DNA from: an uncultured Lachnospiraceae bacterium
GTDB taxonomy: Bacteria; Bacillota; Clostridia; Lachnospirales; Lachnospiraceae
Assembly (NCBI GenBank): GCA_959022495.1
Contig: CAUEYX010000049.1
Location: forward strand, 1-19,693
Direction: 5' to 3'
Length of the DNA: 19,693 nucleotides
Shown here: positions 13,219 to 19,693 of the stretch, piece after piece
How positions within the stretch are numbered: position 1 is the stretch's first letter
Layout of the letters: every line of letters starts with the position of its first letter
Position numbers and translations under genes: made by a program
The notes under the pieces: model-generated
Database searches by the model: none
Told to the model about the DNA's origin: nothing
Seen by the model: the letters and a program-made list of their open reading frames with translations, nothing else

Positions 13219-15711
13219 TCACTCCTTTCCCTGTCCGCCTCTCCACAGATACCCCTTTATTTCCACATTCTCCCCGTCTGACCATACAGTGAGCGCCCCG
13301 TTCTGCTGGGTCGAATACACCCTGCATCCCATTTCCTCCAGCCGTTCAACGGTCTCTTGATGGGGATGTCCATACCGGTTGTCCACACCCGCGGATATCA
13401 GGGCAATGGAGGGCTGTGCGATTTGCAGAAACTCCCTGGTACTGGAATTGCGGGACCCATGGTGCGCTGCCTTTAATATACTGCACTGCGCAGATGCTGC
13501 TTCTTCACAGAGTGCCTCCTCTCCCCTGCCTTCCACATCACCGGTGAAGAGCATCCTGAACTCCCCATATGACAGAGCCAGGACGAGAGAAGCTTCGTTG
13601 CCTGCTTCCAGTCCCTGTCCTTCCGCCGGTCCCAGACACTTGAGCGTAAAATGTGCCGCCTCAGAGTCTCCGCCAGCCGTTTCTCTGATCTCATCTTCCC
13701 TGTGCATGACTTCGGTTCTTGTACCATTCTCCTGCGCTGTAAGCGCCAGATTGGTCAGTTTTTCGTCATGGTATTCCACCGGCGGCAGCACAAGACTTCG
13801 GATGCGCACTCCCAGATCCTGACCTTCCAGAAGTTCCTGTATTCCGTTTATATGGTCCTCATCGCCGTGAGTGACAAATACAGAATCCAGAGTATCCACT
13901 GCATTGGCCAGAAGGCAGGGTTCGATCCGGTAAATGCCCGCTGACGAGACGTCGCTGCTGCCTCCGTCTATCAGATACCTGCCCTGAGGTCCACGAATAT
14001 AGATCGAATCCCCCTGCCCCACGTCCAGAACCACTGCCGCTATCCCAGGTCTTTGTGTGTATCCCAGGCGGCAGAAGACTGTCATCAGCACCGCGCACAG
14101 CAGGAGCCCCAGGCCGGGGAGACGCATTACCGCAGCCCCGCCTTTTCCTCTCATTTCTCTTCCCCTCTCTCCAATTCCCTGTGGCTTCTCTTCTTTTTCC
14201 TTTTCTTTTTTACAGCGCAGGAAATAGAAAAGCCCGCAGAGGCATCCCAGGACCGCATAATAGACAGCAAGCCATACCACGCCCGGCTGTCCTGTCACAA
14301 ACCGGCTTCCCGGCAGCATCCCCGCCGAGAGGCAGAGCCTGTCATAGAGCCAGAGCACTGCGCCACACAACTTGAGCACCGCGCCTCCCAGACCGCCGGA
14401 GAGAAATGTCAGGGCAGAACCGATGATTCCCGCTCCCATAGCCAAAGGCATCACAGGGATCACAAGAAGGTTCAGGAATACGGAGTACGGCGGGATCTCA
14501 AAATAGAAATACAGTACCGGACCCAGTAAAAGGACGTTCACTGCCAGGCTGGACGCGAGCGCGCCGCAGAACCAACGTACAAGCCGATCTGAGACTTTCT
14601 CCTTTGGGGCGCCTCCTTTCCCCTGCCCCTCTTCCATTCTCTCTGGCCGGAATAGTTCCGCAAAAACCGGACTGAGCAGGATAAGGCCCAGGATAGCCCC
14701 AAATGAAAGGAGAAATCCCGCGTCCGCCACGTACAGGGGCTGACGGATGCATAGAACAGCCGCGGCGAGAGCAAGACTGGTGGACATGTCATAGTCCCTG
14801 CCCGTCATATCCGCCCCCACCCTGACAAGAAACATAATAAGGGCACGGAGGCTGGACACCCCGGCCCCAATCATCATGGTATAGAAAATCAGGATCATGC
14901 CTCCCCCGATTCCGGCAGGAACGAACCCAAGCCCCATCCTCCTGAGCAGGCTGTAGATTCCCATGCCGATAAAGGACATGTGAAGGCCGGAGATGGCAAG
15001 CAGATGTCCGATCCCATTCTTCTGATACAGCTTCTTCATGTCCGCATCCAGCCCGCTCTTATCTCCCAGCAGAATGGCGCTCATGGTGCCGCCATAATAT
15101 TCTCCCAGATATTCCACGAGAATCTCCCGCCAGCCAGCCCGCACCATGGAAAGGAACTGCCGCACTTGGTCTGTCTCCTCGCTGATTATCTCCATATCCT
15201 CCGTCCAGACAAGTACATGGATACCCTGCCTGAGGTAATAGGAGCGCTGGTCAAAATTCCCGGGATTGCGGGCTGTATCAAAAGCAGCGGCCTGTCCGGA
15301 TATGCGCACCTCATTTCCAATCCTGACGCCAGCCCCGGCATTCCCGGTCCCACCGGCATTTCCCCGGTCTCCCGGCTGGTCTTTCCCGCTTTCCTGAACC
15401 GTTTTCTGGTCTTTTTCTTTCTTTATTTCTCTTGTCTGTTCCGGTCTGATATAGACCATGATCTTTGATTCTTGATAGCTTTGACTTGAAACAGATACGG
15501 CGCAGTCCTCTAAATACACCGCCGTCACTTTGTCTTTTTCTTCAATTCTGTATACCGTTCCCTCCAGGGTGGCATCCTCTGCCGATACCACGCCTTTTCG
15601 GAGCGCTTCCTCCAGCGCGGAAGCCTCTTCTCCCGCGCTGAAAAACCACACTCTGACTGCCTGTACCGCTACGAACAGGATACACAGCGTGCAAAGCGGC
15701 CGCTTCTTCAT
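13219..15711 (-). CDS. comEC: ComEC/Rec2 DNA-uptake channel protein
   Basis: An 830-residue ComEC, the membrane channel that carries single-stranded DNA into the cytoplasm during transformation. Domains in order: N-terminal helix (about 5-24); OB-like region (about 45-165) containing a low-complexity K/E/G insert (95-130); competence domain with many membrane helices (about 205-545) including the signature GIGHLLAISGLHMS (233-246); and a C-terminal metallo-beta-lactamase-like domain with LDVGQGDSIYI (562-572), THGDEDH (614-620) and AAHHGSRNS (748-756). The metal-binding residues are present, consistent with a nuclease role for that domain. The ATG lies 8 bases after the GerMN gene with a modest AGAGA site. 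It is the last gene of the comEA operon and ends 4 bases past the tRNA terminator tract. Confidence 0.95.
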   Translation of the reverse strand: MKKRPLCTLCILFVAVQAVRVWFFSAGEEASALEEALRKGVVSAEDATLEGTVYRIEEKDKVTAVYLEDCAVSVSSQSYQESKIMVYIRPEQTREIKKEKDQKTVQESGKDQPGDRGNAGGTGNAGAGVRIGNEVRISGQAAAFDTARNPGNFDQRSYYLRQGIHVLVWTEDMEIISEETDQVRQFLSMVRAGWREILVEYLGEYYGGTMSAILLGDKSGLDADMKKLYQKNGIGHLLAISGLHMSFIGMGIYSLLRRMGLGFVPAGIGGGMILIFYTMMIGAGVSSLRALIMFLVRVGADMTGRDYDMSTSLALAAAVLCIRQPLYVADAGFLLSFGAILGLILLSPVFAELFRPERMEEGQGKGGAPKEKVSDRLVRWFCGALASSLAVNVLLLGPVLYFYFEIPPYSVFLNLLVIPVMPLAMGAGIIGSALTFLSGGLGGAVLKLCGAVLWLYDRLCLSAGMLPGSRFVTGQPGVVWLAVYYAVLGCLCGLFYFLRCKKEKEKEEKPQGIGERGREMRGKGGAAVMRLPGLGLLLCAVLMTVFCRLGYTQRPGIAAVVLDVGQGDSIYIRGPQGRYLIDGGSSDVSSAGIYRIEPCLLANAVDTLDSVFVTHGDEDHINGIQELLEGQDLGVRIRSLVLPPVEYHDEKLTNLALTAQENGTRTEVMHREDEIRETAGGDSEAAHFTLKCLGPAEGQGLEAGNEASLVLALSYGEFRMLFTGDVEGRGEEALCEEAASAQCSILKAAHHGSRNSSTREFLQIAQPSIALISAGVDNRYGHPHQETVERLEEMGCRVYSTQQNGALTVWSDGENVEIKGYLWRGGQGKE

Positions 15712-15719
15712 ATTTCTCT

Positions 15720-16646
15720 TTATTCTTCTTCGGCTGCGACCAATTCTTCTTTCGCCTCAAGAGGCTGGGACAAATCCACTGCCTCCAGATATTTGGCGTC
15801 CGTTTCTCCGTTAATCGTGATCTGCACTTTCTGCGCCTCTGTTCCCTCAATCAGAGAATTCACGATGGAATAGATTGTCACCTCAGGCAGGACGTCATAA
15901 GCTCCTGTCAGAAATGTACTGTCAAAATTCACATAACAGATCCCGTCCTTAATTGTGACACTTAACAGGTTCGCGTCCGGGTTAATTGTGGGGTAAGCCC
16001 CGCTCCCGGAAGGTCCCTGCACTAATTTTTCCACGATCAGTTTCTCCCTGGATACATTACTGCTGTACCGGACATCCCTTTCCTGGGGTACCAGGCTGCT
16101 GCCGTCCTTGTCCGCAAAATACAGTGTCAGTGTATCTGTCTGGTACGCGCTGGGCGATGACCCTGTATTTTCCACGAAATCATCTGCGTTCATCAGGCCG
16201 ACAGGCACACCGGACCGGTCTTTGAGCATCTCTCCGTCCACCGTAAACGAAACCGCGTTGACCCCGTCGATCAGCACCAGTGACTGGACGACAGCCGCCC
16301 GCACCAATTTTTCCTCCAGAGCGCCCATTTCCAGATATGCGCTGTTAAAATCCACATCCAGGATACTGCCTCTGAGCTTACACTCCTGCACTTCCACCTC
16401 TTTCGGGATGGGCGCCGTGTACTCGATCTCTCCGGCCGGCTTTTTCAGCTCTTCAAGAACTGCTTCCGCCTCCTCTGACGCGTCCCCCTGCGAAAAATCA
16501 TACGCCACCTTTGTCAGCCCGGTCCGGTCCGCATTCAGGCAGTAAATGAACGGATCACCTTTTTCCACATCTGTCCGTTTCCCGCACGAGGCAAGCAGCA
16601 CAGACAGGCAGAGACATCCGGCGCAAATCACTGTTCTCTTCTTCAT
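15720..16646 (-). CDS. Double GerMN-domain lipoprotein (GerM-like)
   Basis: A 308-residue lipoprotein. It has a signal peptide with lipobox LLASC (lipid-modified Cys about residue 21), then two tandem GerMN domains. The first (about 60-160) contains ILDVDFNSAYL, the second (about 185-300) ICYVNFDSTFL; the paired V(N/D)F(D/N)S(A/T) strands show the duplication. B. subtilis GerM, a spore-envelope lipoprotein, has the same two-domain build. In Actinobacteria a GerMN lipoprotein, LpqB, modulates the MtrB kinase encoded beside it. Here the gene sits directly after a histidine kinase, so a sensor-accessory role is at least as likely as a sporulation role. The start at 16646 is chosen over 16673 because AGGAGG lies 9 bases upstream; that site overlaps the kinase stop codon (TAGGAGG), implying coupled translation. 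Confidence 0.88.
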   Translation of the reverse strand: MKKRTVICAGCLCLSVLLASCGKRTDVEKGDPFIYCLNADRTGLTKVAYDFSQGDASEEAEAVLEELKKPAGEIEYTAPIPKEVEVQECKLRGSILDVDFNSAYLEMGALEEKLVRAAVVQSLVLIDGVNAVSFTVDGEMLKDRSGVPVGLMNADDFVENTGSSPSAYQTDTLTLYFADKDGSSLVPQERDVRYSSNVSREKLIVEKLVQGPSGSGAYPTINPDANLLSVTIKDGICYVNFDSTFLTGAYDVLPEVTIYSIVNSLIEGTEAQKVQITINGETDAKYLEAVDLSQPLEAKEELVAAEEE

Positions 16647-16659
16647 CTCTTCCAACCTC

Positions 16660-18135
16660 CTATGCCGCCACATAGATCAGAGGGATGCGCACCGTAAAGG
16701 TCGTTCCCTCCCCTTCACTGCTGTACACTTTAATTGATCCGCGATGCACGAGCACCGCGTTCCTCGCGATGGCAAGCCCCAGGCCAGTGCCGCCGATTTC
16801 ACGGGAATGGGATTTGTCCACACGGTAGAATCTCTCAAAAATATGCGCCTGATCCTGCTCCGGAATTCCGATCCCCGAATCCTCCACTTTGACATAGAAA
16901 TACTTATGATCCGCATTCAGGGATACATGGACCCATCCGCTTTCATGATTATACTTAATCGCATTTTCTACAAGATTTGACACAGCGAGCGTGAACTTTG
17001 TCTCATCGATCTCAGCGGTTACCGGGCGGAATGTCTCCATCACCATCTCTACATTTTTCTTTTCCGCGATGGGTTTCAGACGCCGGAGGATCTGTTCCAG
17101 GAGATCATTGATGTTCATGGTCTGAATATTCATCGTCTGCCCGGACCTGTCCATCTTAACGAGGGAGAGCAGATCCGTTATGATTTGATTTTCTCTGTCG
17201 ATCTCTTTTGCAATGTCCTGCATAAATTCCTGGTACATCTCCACCGGCACATTCTCCTGCTCCAGAAGAGAATCTGCCAGGACCTTCATGGAGGTCATAG
17301 GTGTCTTTAGCTCATGGGAGACGTTGGATACAAATTCTTCTCTTGATTCATCCAATATCTTAAGCCTTCCCAGCATTTTATTGAATGCCTCGCAAAGCTG
17401 TCTTGTCTCGGTAAATGTATCCACATGCAGAACATCATCGCTGTACCCTTCTGTGACATTCTCAATGGCACCTGTGATCTTGTGAATCGGCCGGACCATC
17501 CGATCTGCCAGGAACACACTGAACATAGCAAGGAGAACCAAGGCAATCCCAACGATCACCCCGCCATGAGTGTAAAGCACCTGTTTTGTGGTCTCAATAT
17601 TATCTGTGGACACACTGGCGAGCATGACACCGATCACTTTTTCTCCCCCGCTCTCCACAATAGGGGACGTCACTTCGATATAGTGGTTTGTCCTGTCATA
17701 AGAGTTTGTCCGCTTTCCTTTCATGCAGCGGACTACGTTTTCTGACACGTCTGTCTTCCCTTCATCCAGGCTGTATGTATCCTTGATAACCAGGAGATCC
17801 TCGCTTATGACCATCACACGCCCGTTATAGATATTCGTCAGCTGGGCGAGGCTGGTATTGATCACATCGGAGGATGTGTCCGACAGATATCCGTAACTAT
17901 TCAGCTGATTGCACAGTATGGTGCACTGGTTTTGGATTTCCGCGGTCCTAAGCTCTACCGCGCGCGACTCGTAGAATTTCACGATCCCGAACAGTGCCGC
18001 CACACATGGCAGAAGCCCTGCCAGCATGGCGGATAAAATAAATCGGAACCGCATATTTTTAAAGATCTTGTCCCTGAATCTGAACTGACGTTTAACCTTG
18101 GAAATAATAACCCACTCCCCACTTTGTATGTACAT
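16660..18135 (-). CDS. HAMP-containing sensor histidine kinase
   Basis: A 491-residue membrane kinase, partner of the response regulator just upstream. Layout: cytoplasmic basic N-terminus, first helix (about 29-52), extracellular sensor region of about 135 residues (53-188), second helix (about 191-211), HAMP (about 210-262), HisKA with phosphoacceptor H274 in SNVSHELKTPMTS, then the ATPase domain with N-box NLVENAIKYN (387-396), G1 DSGIGIP (419-425), F-box ERFYRVDK and G2 GGTGLGLAIAR. All catalytic motifs are intact. No PAS domain is seen, unlike typical WalK. The gene overlaps the regulator by 44 bases. The ATG at 18135 has a weak ribosome site; an internal ATG at 18054 (MRFRFILSAM) is an alternative that would drop the basic tail, so the start is uncertain. 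Ligand unknown. Confidence 0.93.
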   Translation of the reverse strand: MYIQSGEWVIISKVKRQFRFRDKIFKNMRFRFILSAMLAGLLPCVAALFGIVKFYESRAVELRTAEIQNQCTILCNQLNSYGYLSDTSSDVINTSLAQLTNIYNGRVMVISEDLLVIKDTYSLDEGKTDVSENVVRCMKGKRTNSYDRTNHYIEVTSPIVESGGEKVIGVMLASVSTDNIETTKQVLYTHGGVIVGIALVLLAMFSVFLADRMVRPIHKITGAIENVTEGYSDDVLHVDTFTETRQLCEAFNKMLGRLKILDESREEFVSNVSHELKTPMTSMKVLADSLLEQENVPVEMYQEFMQDIAKEIDRENQIITDLLSLVKMDRSGQTMNIQTMNINDLLEQILRRLKPIAEKKNVEMVMETFRPVTAEIDETKFTLAVSNLVENAIKYNHESGWVHVSLNADHKYFYVKVEDSGIGIPEQDQAHIFERFYRVDKSHSREIGGTGLGLAIARNAVLVHRGSIKVYSSEGEGTTFTVRIPLIYVAA

Positions 18136-18778
18136 ATTTCGGTTCGCTCGGGTTCATCTCAATTTTCTCCCTCAGGCGCCGGATATGCACATCAACTGTC
18201 CTTGCGTCCCCCGGATAATCATACCCCCACACGAGGTTTAAAAGATTCTCCCTGCTGTATACCTTGTTTGGGTTCATCGCAAGGAGCTCCAGGACGTCAA
18301 ATTCTTTTGCCGTAAGGTTAATTTCCCGCTCTCCGATGAAAACCCTTCTGCTCTCACAGTCGATCTTCATGCTGCCCTTGATAAGCACCGGGCTTCCGGC
18401 CGGTTCTTTCTTTTTTGAAGTGCGCCGCATGATGGCCTTGATCCTGGCCTTTACTTCGAGGATATTAAACGGCTTGGTAATATAATCATCCGCGCCGTAC
18501 TCAAGTCCCAGTATCTTATCCATATCTTCACTCTTGGCCGTCAGCATCACGATCGGCATGTCTGAGAACTCCCTGATCTGCTGGCACACCTGGAACCCGT
18601 CTATCTTTGGGAGCATGACATCCAGAAGCACCAGGTCATACTCACAGTTTTTGGCACACTCCAGCGCTTCCTCGCCGTCATAGGCACAGTCCACTTCCAT
18701 ACCTTCCTGCTCCAGGCTGAAGCGGATTCCTTTCACGATCAATTTTTCATCATCTACCACCAATATCTTCTTACTCAT
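18092..18778 (-). CDS. OmpR/PhoB-family response regulator
   Basis: A 228-residue two-domain regulator. The receiver domain has the acidic pair D9/D10 with E11, phosphoacceptor D53 in LVLLDVMLP, T80 and K102 in ITKPFN. The C-terminal winged-helix domain (about 130-228) includes EINLTAKEFDVLELLAMNP, the DNA-recognition region YPGDARTVDVHIRRLREKIE and the terminal hairpin KWGVGYYF. It is phosphorylated by the adjacent kinase and would bind direct-repeat DNA. The sequence is close in style to WalR/PhoP-type regulators. It starts 23 bases after comEA with AGGA 8 bases before the ATG, and overlaps the kinase. A WalR-type box lies upstream of the operon at 19616-19632, a plausible autoregulatory target. 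Confidence 0.95.
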   Translation of the reverse strand: MSKKILVVDDEKLIVKGIRFSLEQEGMEVDCAYDGEEALECAKNCEYDLVLLDVMLPKIDGFQVCQQIREFSDMPIVMLTAKSEDMDKILGLEYGADDYITKPFNILEVKARIKAIMRRTSKKKEPAGSPVLIKGSMKIDCESRRVFIGEREINLTAKEFDVLELLAMNPNKVYSRENLLNLVWGYDYPGDARTVDVHIRRLREKIEMNPSEPKYVHTKWGVGYYFQG

Positions 18779-18801
18779 ACTCCTCTTCCTGACTCCCTGT
18801 T

Positions 18802-19494
18802 TTAAATCGTGATATCCTCTTTTATTTTATTGAATACTCCCTCTTTGATTCCCTCAATCTGCATCAGGTCCTCAATGCTCCCGAACCGTCCGTGCTCCTC
18901 ACGGTAGTCCAGGATGCTTTGAGCCTTTGCCTCACCGATCCCAGTGAGGGTCATGAGTTCCTCTTTTCCGGCTGTATTAATATTTATTTTCCCACTTCCG
19001 TCCGCATTTCCGGTTATGATATCTTCAACCCCTGCGCCCTGCGTCTGTGCCTCTTCGGCTGTCGGAACATAAATCTGTTCCCCGTCCGCCACGGTCCGGG
19101 CCTGATTCACTGCCTCTGCCGCAGCTTCCCCCGTCATCCCGCCGGCAAGCCCGATGGCCTCAAATACACGCGCGTCTTTCCCTAATTCATATACCCCGGG
19201 AGCATTCACTGCTCCGCATACATATACAAAAACTGTATCCTCAGGATCTTTCTTTTTTCCCGACACGGAATCGTTCTTTCCCTCTGCCGCATCCGCCTGC
19301 CCCTCAGAATCCTCTCTGTCAGGACTGCCGTCCGACGATTCTGCGCCGTCAGAAACATCTCCATCAGAAACAGACAGCTCTTCCAGACCGACTCCTTCTT
19401 TCTTCCCGCATCCTGAAAATACAAGAAACGCGGCAAGAAAAGCGGTCATAACTGAAATTACTGCTGTCTTTATTTTCTTTCTTCTGTCTTGCAT
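18802..19494 (-). CDS. comEA: ComEA-type DNA-binding protein, apparently a lipoprotein
   Basis: A 230-residue ComEA, the surface receptor that binds incoming double-stranded DNA. The N-terminus has basic residues, a hydrophobic stretch and a lipobox-like FSGC (Cys29), suggesting anchoring by lipid rather than the usual single membrane helix. A disordered acidic linker rich in S, D, G and E follows (about 35-85). Then comes an SLBB domain (about 88-146, VFVYVCGAVNAPGVYEL) and a C-terminal double helix-hairpin-helix (about 168-230, ININTAGKEELMTLTGIG and IEDLMQIEGIKEG). The start at 19494 is preferred, with GGAG 6 bases upstream; a GTG at 19506 would add four residues. It is the first gene of the operon. 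Cys96 in the SLBB domain is an extra free cysteine. Confidence 0.92.
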   Translation of the reverse strand: MQDRRKKIKTAVISVMTAFLAAFLVFSGCGKKEGVGLEELSVSDGDVSDGAESSDGSPDREDSEGQADAAEGKNDSVSGKKKDPEDTVFVYVCGAVNAPGVYELGKDARVFEAIGLAGGMTGEAAAEAVNQARTVADGEQIYVPTAEEAQTQGAGVEDIITGNADGSGKININTAGKEELMTLTGIGEAKAQSILDYREEHGRFGSIEDLMQIEGIKEGVFNKIKEDITI

Positions 19495-19550
19495 ACTTTT
19501 CTCCACAGTCTCAGACCGGGAGAGATACCCCTTTTATGCCGGACAGTAAT

Positions 19551-19579
19551 ATTGTAACGAATTTTTATCAAAAATACAA
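19551..19579 (-). promoter_or_regulatory. Probable promoter of the comEA operon
   Basis: On the minus strand, TTGTAT (19579-19574, 3-4 of 6) and TACAAT (19556-19551, 5 of 6) are spaced by 17 bp. The weak -35 fits a promoter needing an activator. Start near 19544, leader about 50 bases. Confidence 0.55.
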
Positions 19580-19615
19580 TAGACAATTAATTCTTTGTTA
19601 CGGTATTAACGGGTT

Positions 19616-19632
19616 GTTACAGGAATATTACA
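19616..19632 (-). promoter_or_regulatory. WalR/OmpR-type direct-repeat box
   Basis: On the minus strand, TGTAAT-N5-TGTAAC exactly fits the published WalR (YycF) consensus TGTWAH-N5-TGTWAH. Read on the plus strand it continues as TTAACG-N5-TTACAG-N5-TTACAC (19606-19633), three hexamers at 11-bp steps, the pattern bound by dimers of OmpR-family regulators. It lies 37 bp upstream of the comEA -35 box and overlaps the -35 zone of a plus-strand promoter. Confidence 0.6.
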
Positions 19633-19654
19633 CAACATTGTCTCCTCGTATAAT
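19626..19654 (+). promoter_or_regulatory. Divergent plus-strand promoter leading out of the window
   Basis: A perfect TATAAT at 19649-19654 with TATTAC in the -35 position 17 bp upstream. The poor -35 is covered by the direct-repeat box, the usual layout for activation by OmpR-family regulators. The gene it serves lies beyond the window. Confidence 0.5.
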
Positions 19655-19691
19655 AAGTTTGTAAGCAATTAAAACAGCTTACAGACTTATT
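19652..19691. repeat. 15-bp imperfect inverted repeat at the window end
   Basis: AATAAGTTTGTAAGC (19652-19666) and GCTTACAGACTTATT (19677-19691) pair at 14 of 15 positions around a 10-base AT-rich centre. It overlaps the -10 and start of the divergent promoter, so it may be an operator or the first hairpin of that transcript. No T-tract is visible before the window ends. Confidence 0.55.
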
Positions 19692-19693
19692 CT

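Noticed and set aside
19605..19640. Ten-residue leader peptide (MLCNIPVTTR) on the minus strand
   Set aside because: It overlaps the direct-repeat box, its ribosome-like site is only about 3 bases from the ATG, and such a short frame is expected by chance.
1..19693. CRISPR array, prophage, integrase, toxin-antitoxin pair or defence system
   Set aside because: No regularly spaced direct repeats and no proteins of those families were found; the accessory content is limited to the two intergenic elements.

Overview
The window looks like chromosomal DNA of a low-to-mid GC Gram-positive gut-type Firmicute, most likely a member of the Lachnospiraceae (Clostridia). The basis is the protein content (two-domain GerM-type lipoprotein, an ABC exporter permease of a kind common in Clostridia, lipoprotein-type ComEA), strong AGGAGG-type ribosome binding sites, and sigma-A promoters with near-consensus hexamers at 17-bp spacing. 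I could not run a database search, so the genus is not fixed. Every protein gene recognised lies on the minus strand; the only plus-strand gene seen is a tRNA.

Layout from left to right. 1-494: no gene; an inverted-repeat element forms a hairpin of more than 200 bp and its outer end supplies the stop codon of the next gene. 495-2190: a sodium:solute symporter with its own promoter, whose 17-bp spacer is a perfect dyad, and a leader with tandem palindromes. 2268-4632: an ABC exporter (ATPase then permease) with a consensus promoter and a candidate repressor operator. 4644-9540: galM, topB, a GlmU-like left-handed beta-helix protein and a beta-hydroxyacid dehydrogenase; the last three abut or overlap and are surely co-transcribed. 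9590-12739: a patatin-like phospholipase followed by polyphosphate kinase. 12753-12999: a 247-bp MITE-like element with 18-bp perfect terminal inverted repeats, sitting exactly between two divergent promoters. 13077-13215: tRNA-Ser(CGA) with its terminator. 13219-19494: a five-gene minus-strand operon, comEA - response regulator - histidine kinase - GerMN lipoprotein - comEC. 19507-19693: a divergent control region with OmpR-type direct repeats.

How it fits together. The operon at the right end joins the two core DNA-uptake genes (ComEA DNA receptor, ComEC channel) to a complete OmpR-family two-component system and a double-GerMN lipoprotein. The order regulator-kinase-GerMN lipoprotein recalls the actinobacterial MtrA-MtrB-LpqB arrangement. 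A perfect WalR-type box (TGTWAH-N5-TGTWAH) lies upstream, placed to act on a divergent promoter leading out of the window. The most novel-looking items are (a) this competence/two-component/lipoprotein operon with its box, and (b) the two intergenic elements, which share a head of about 90 bp but carry unrelated structured centres.
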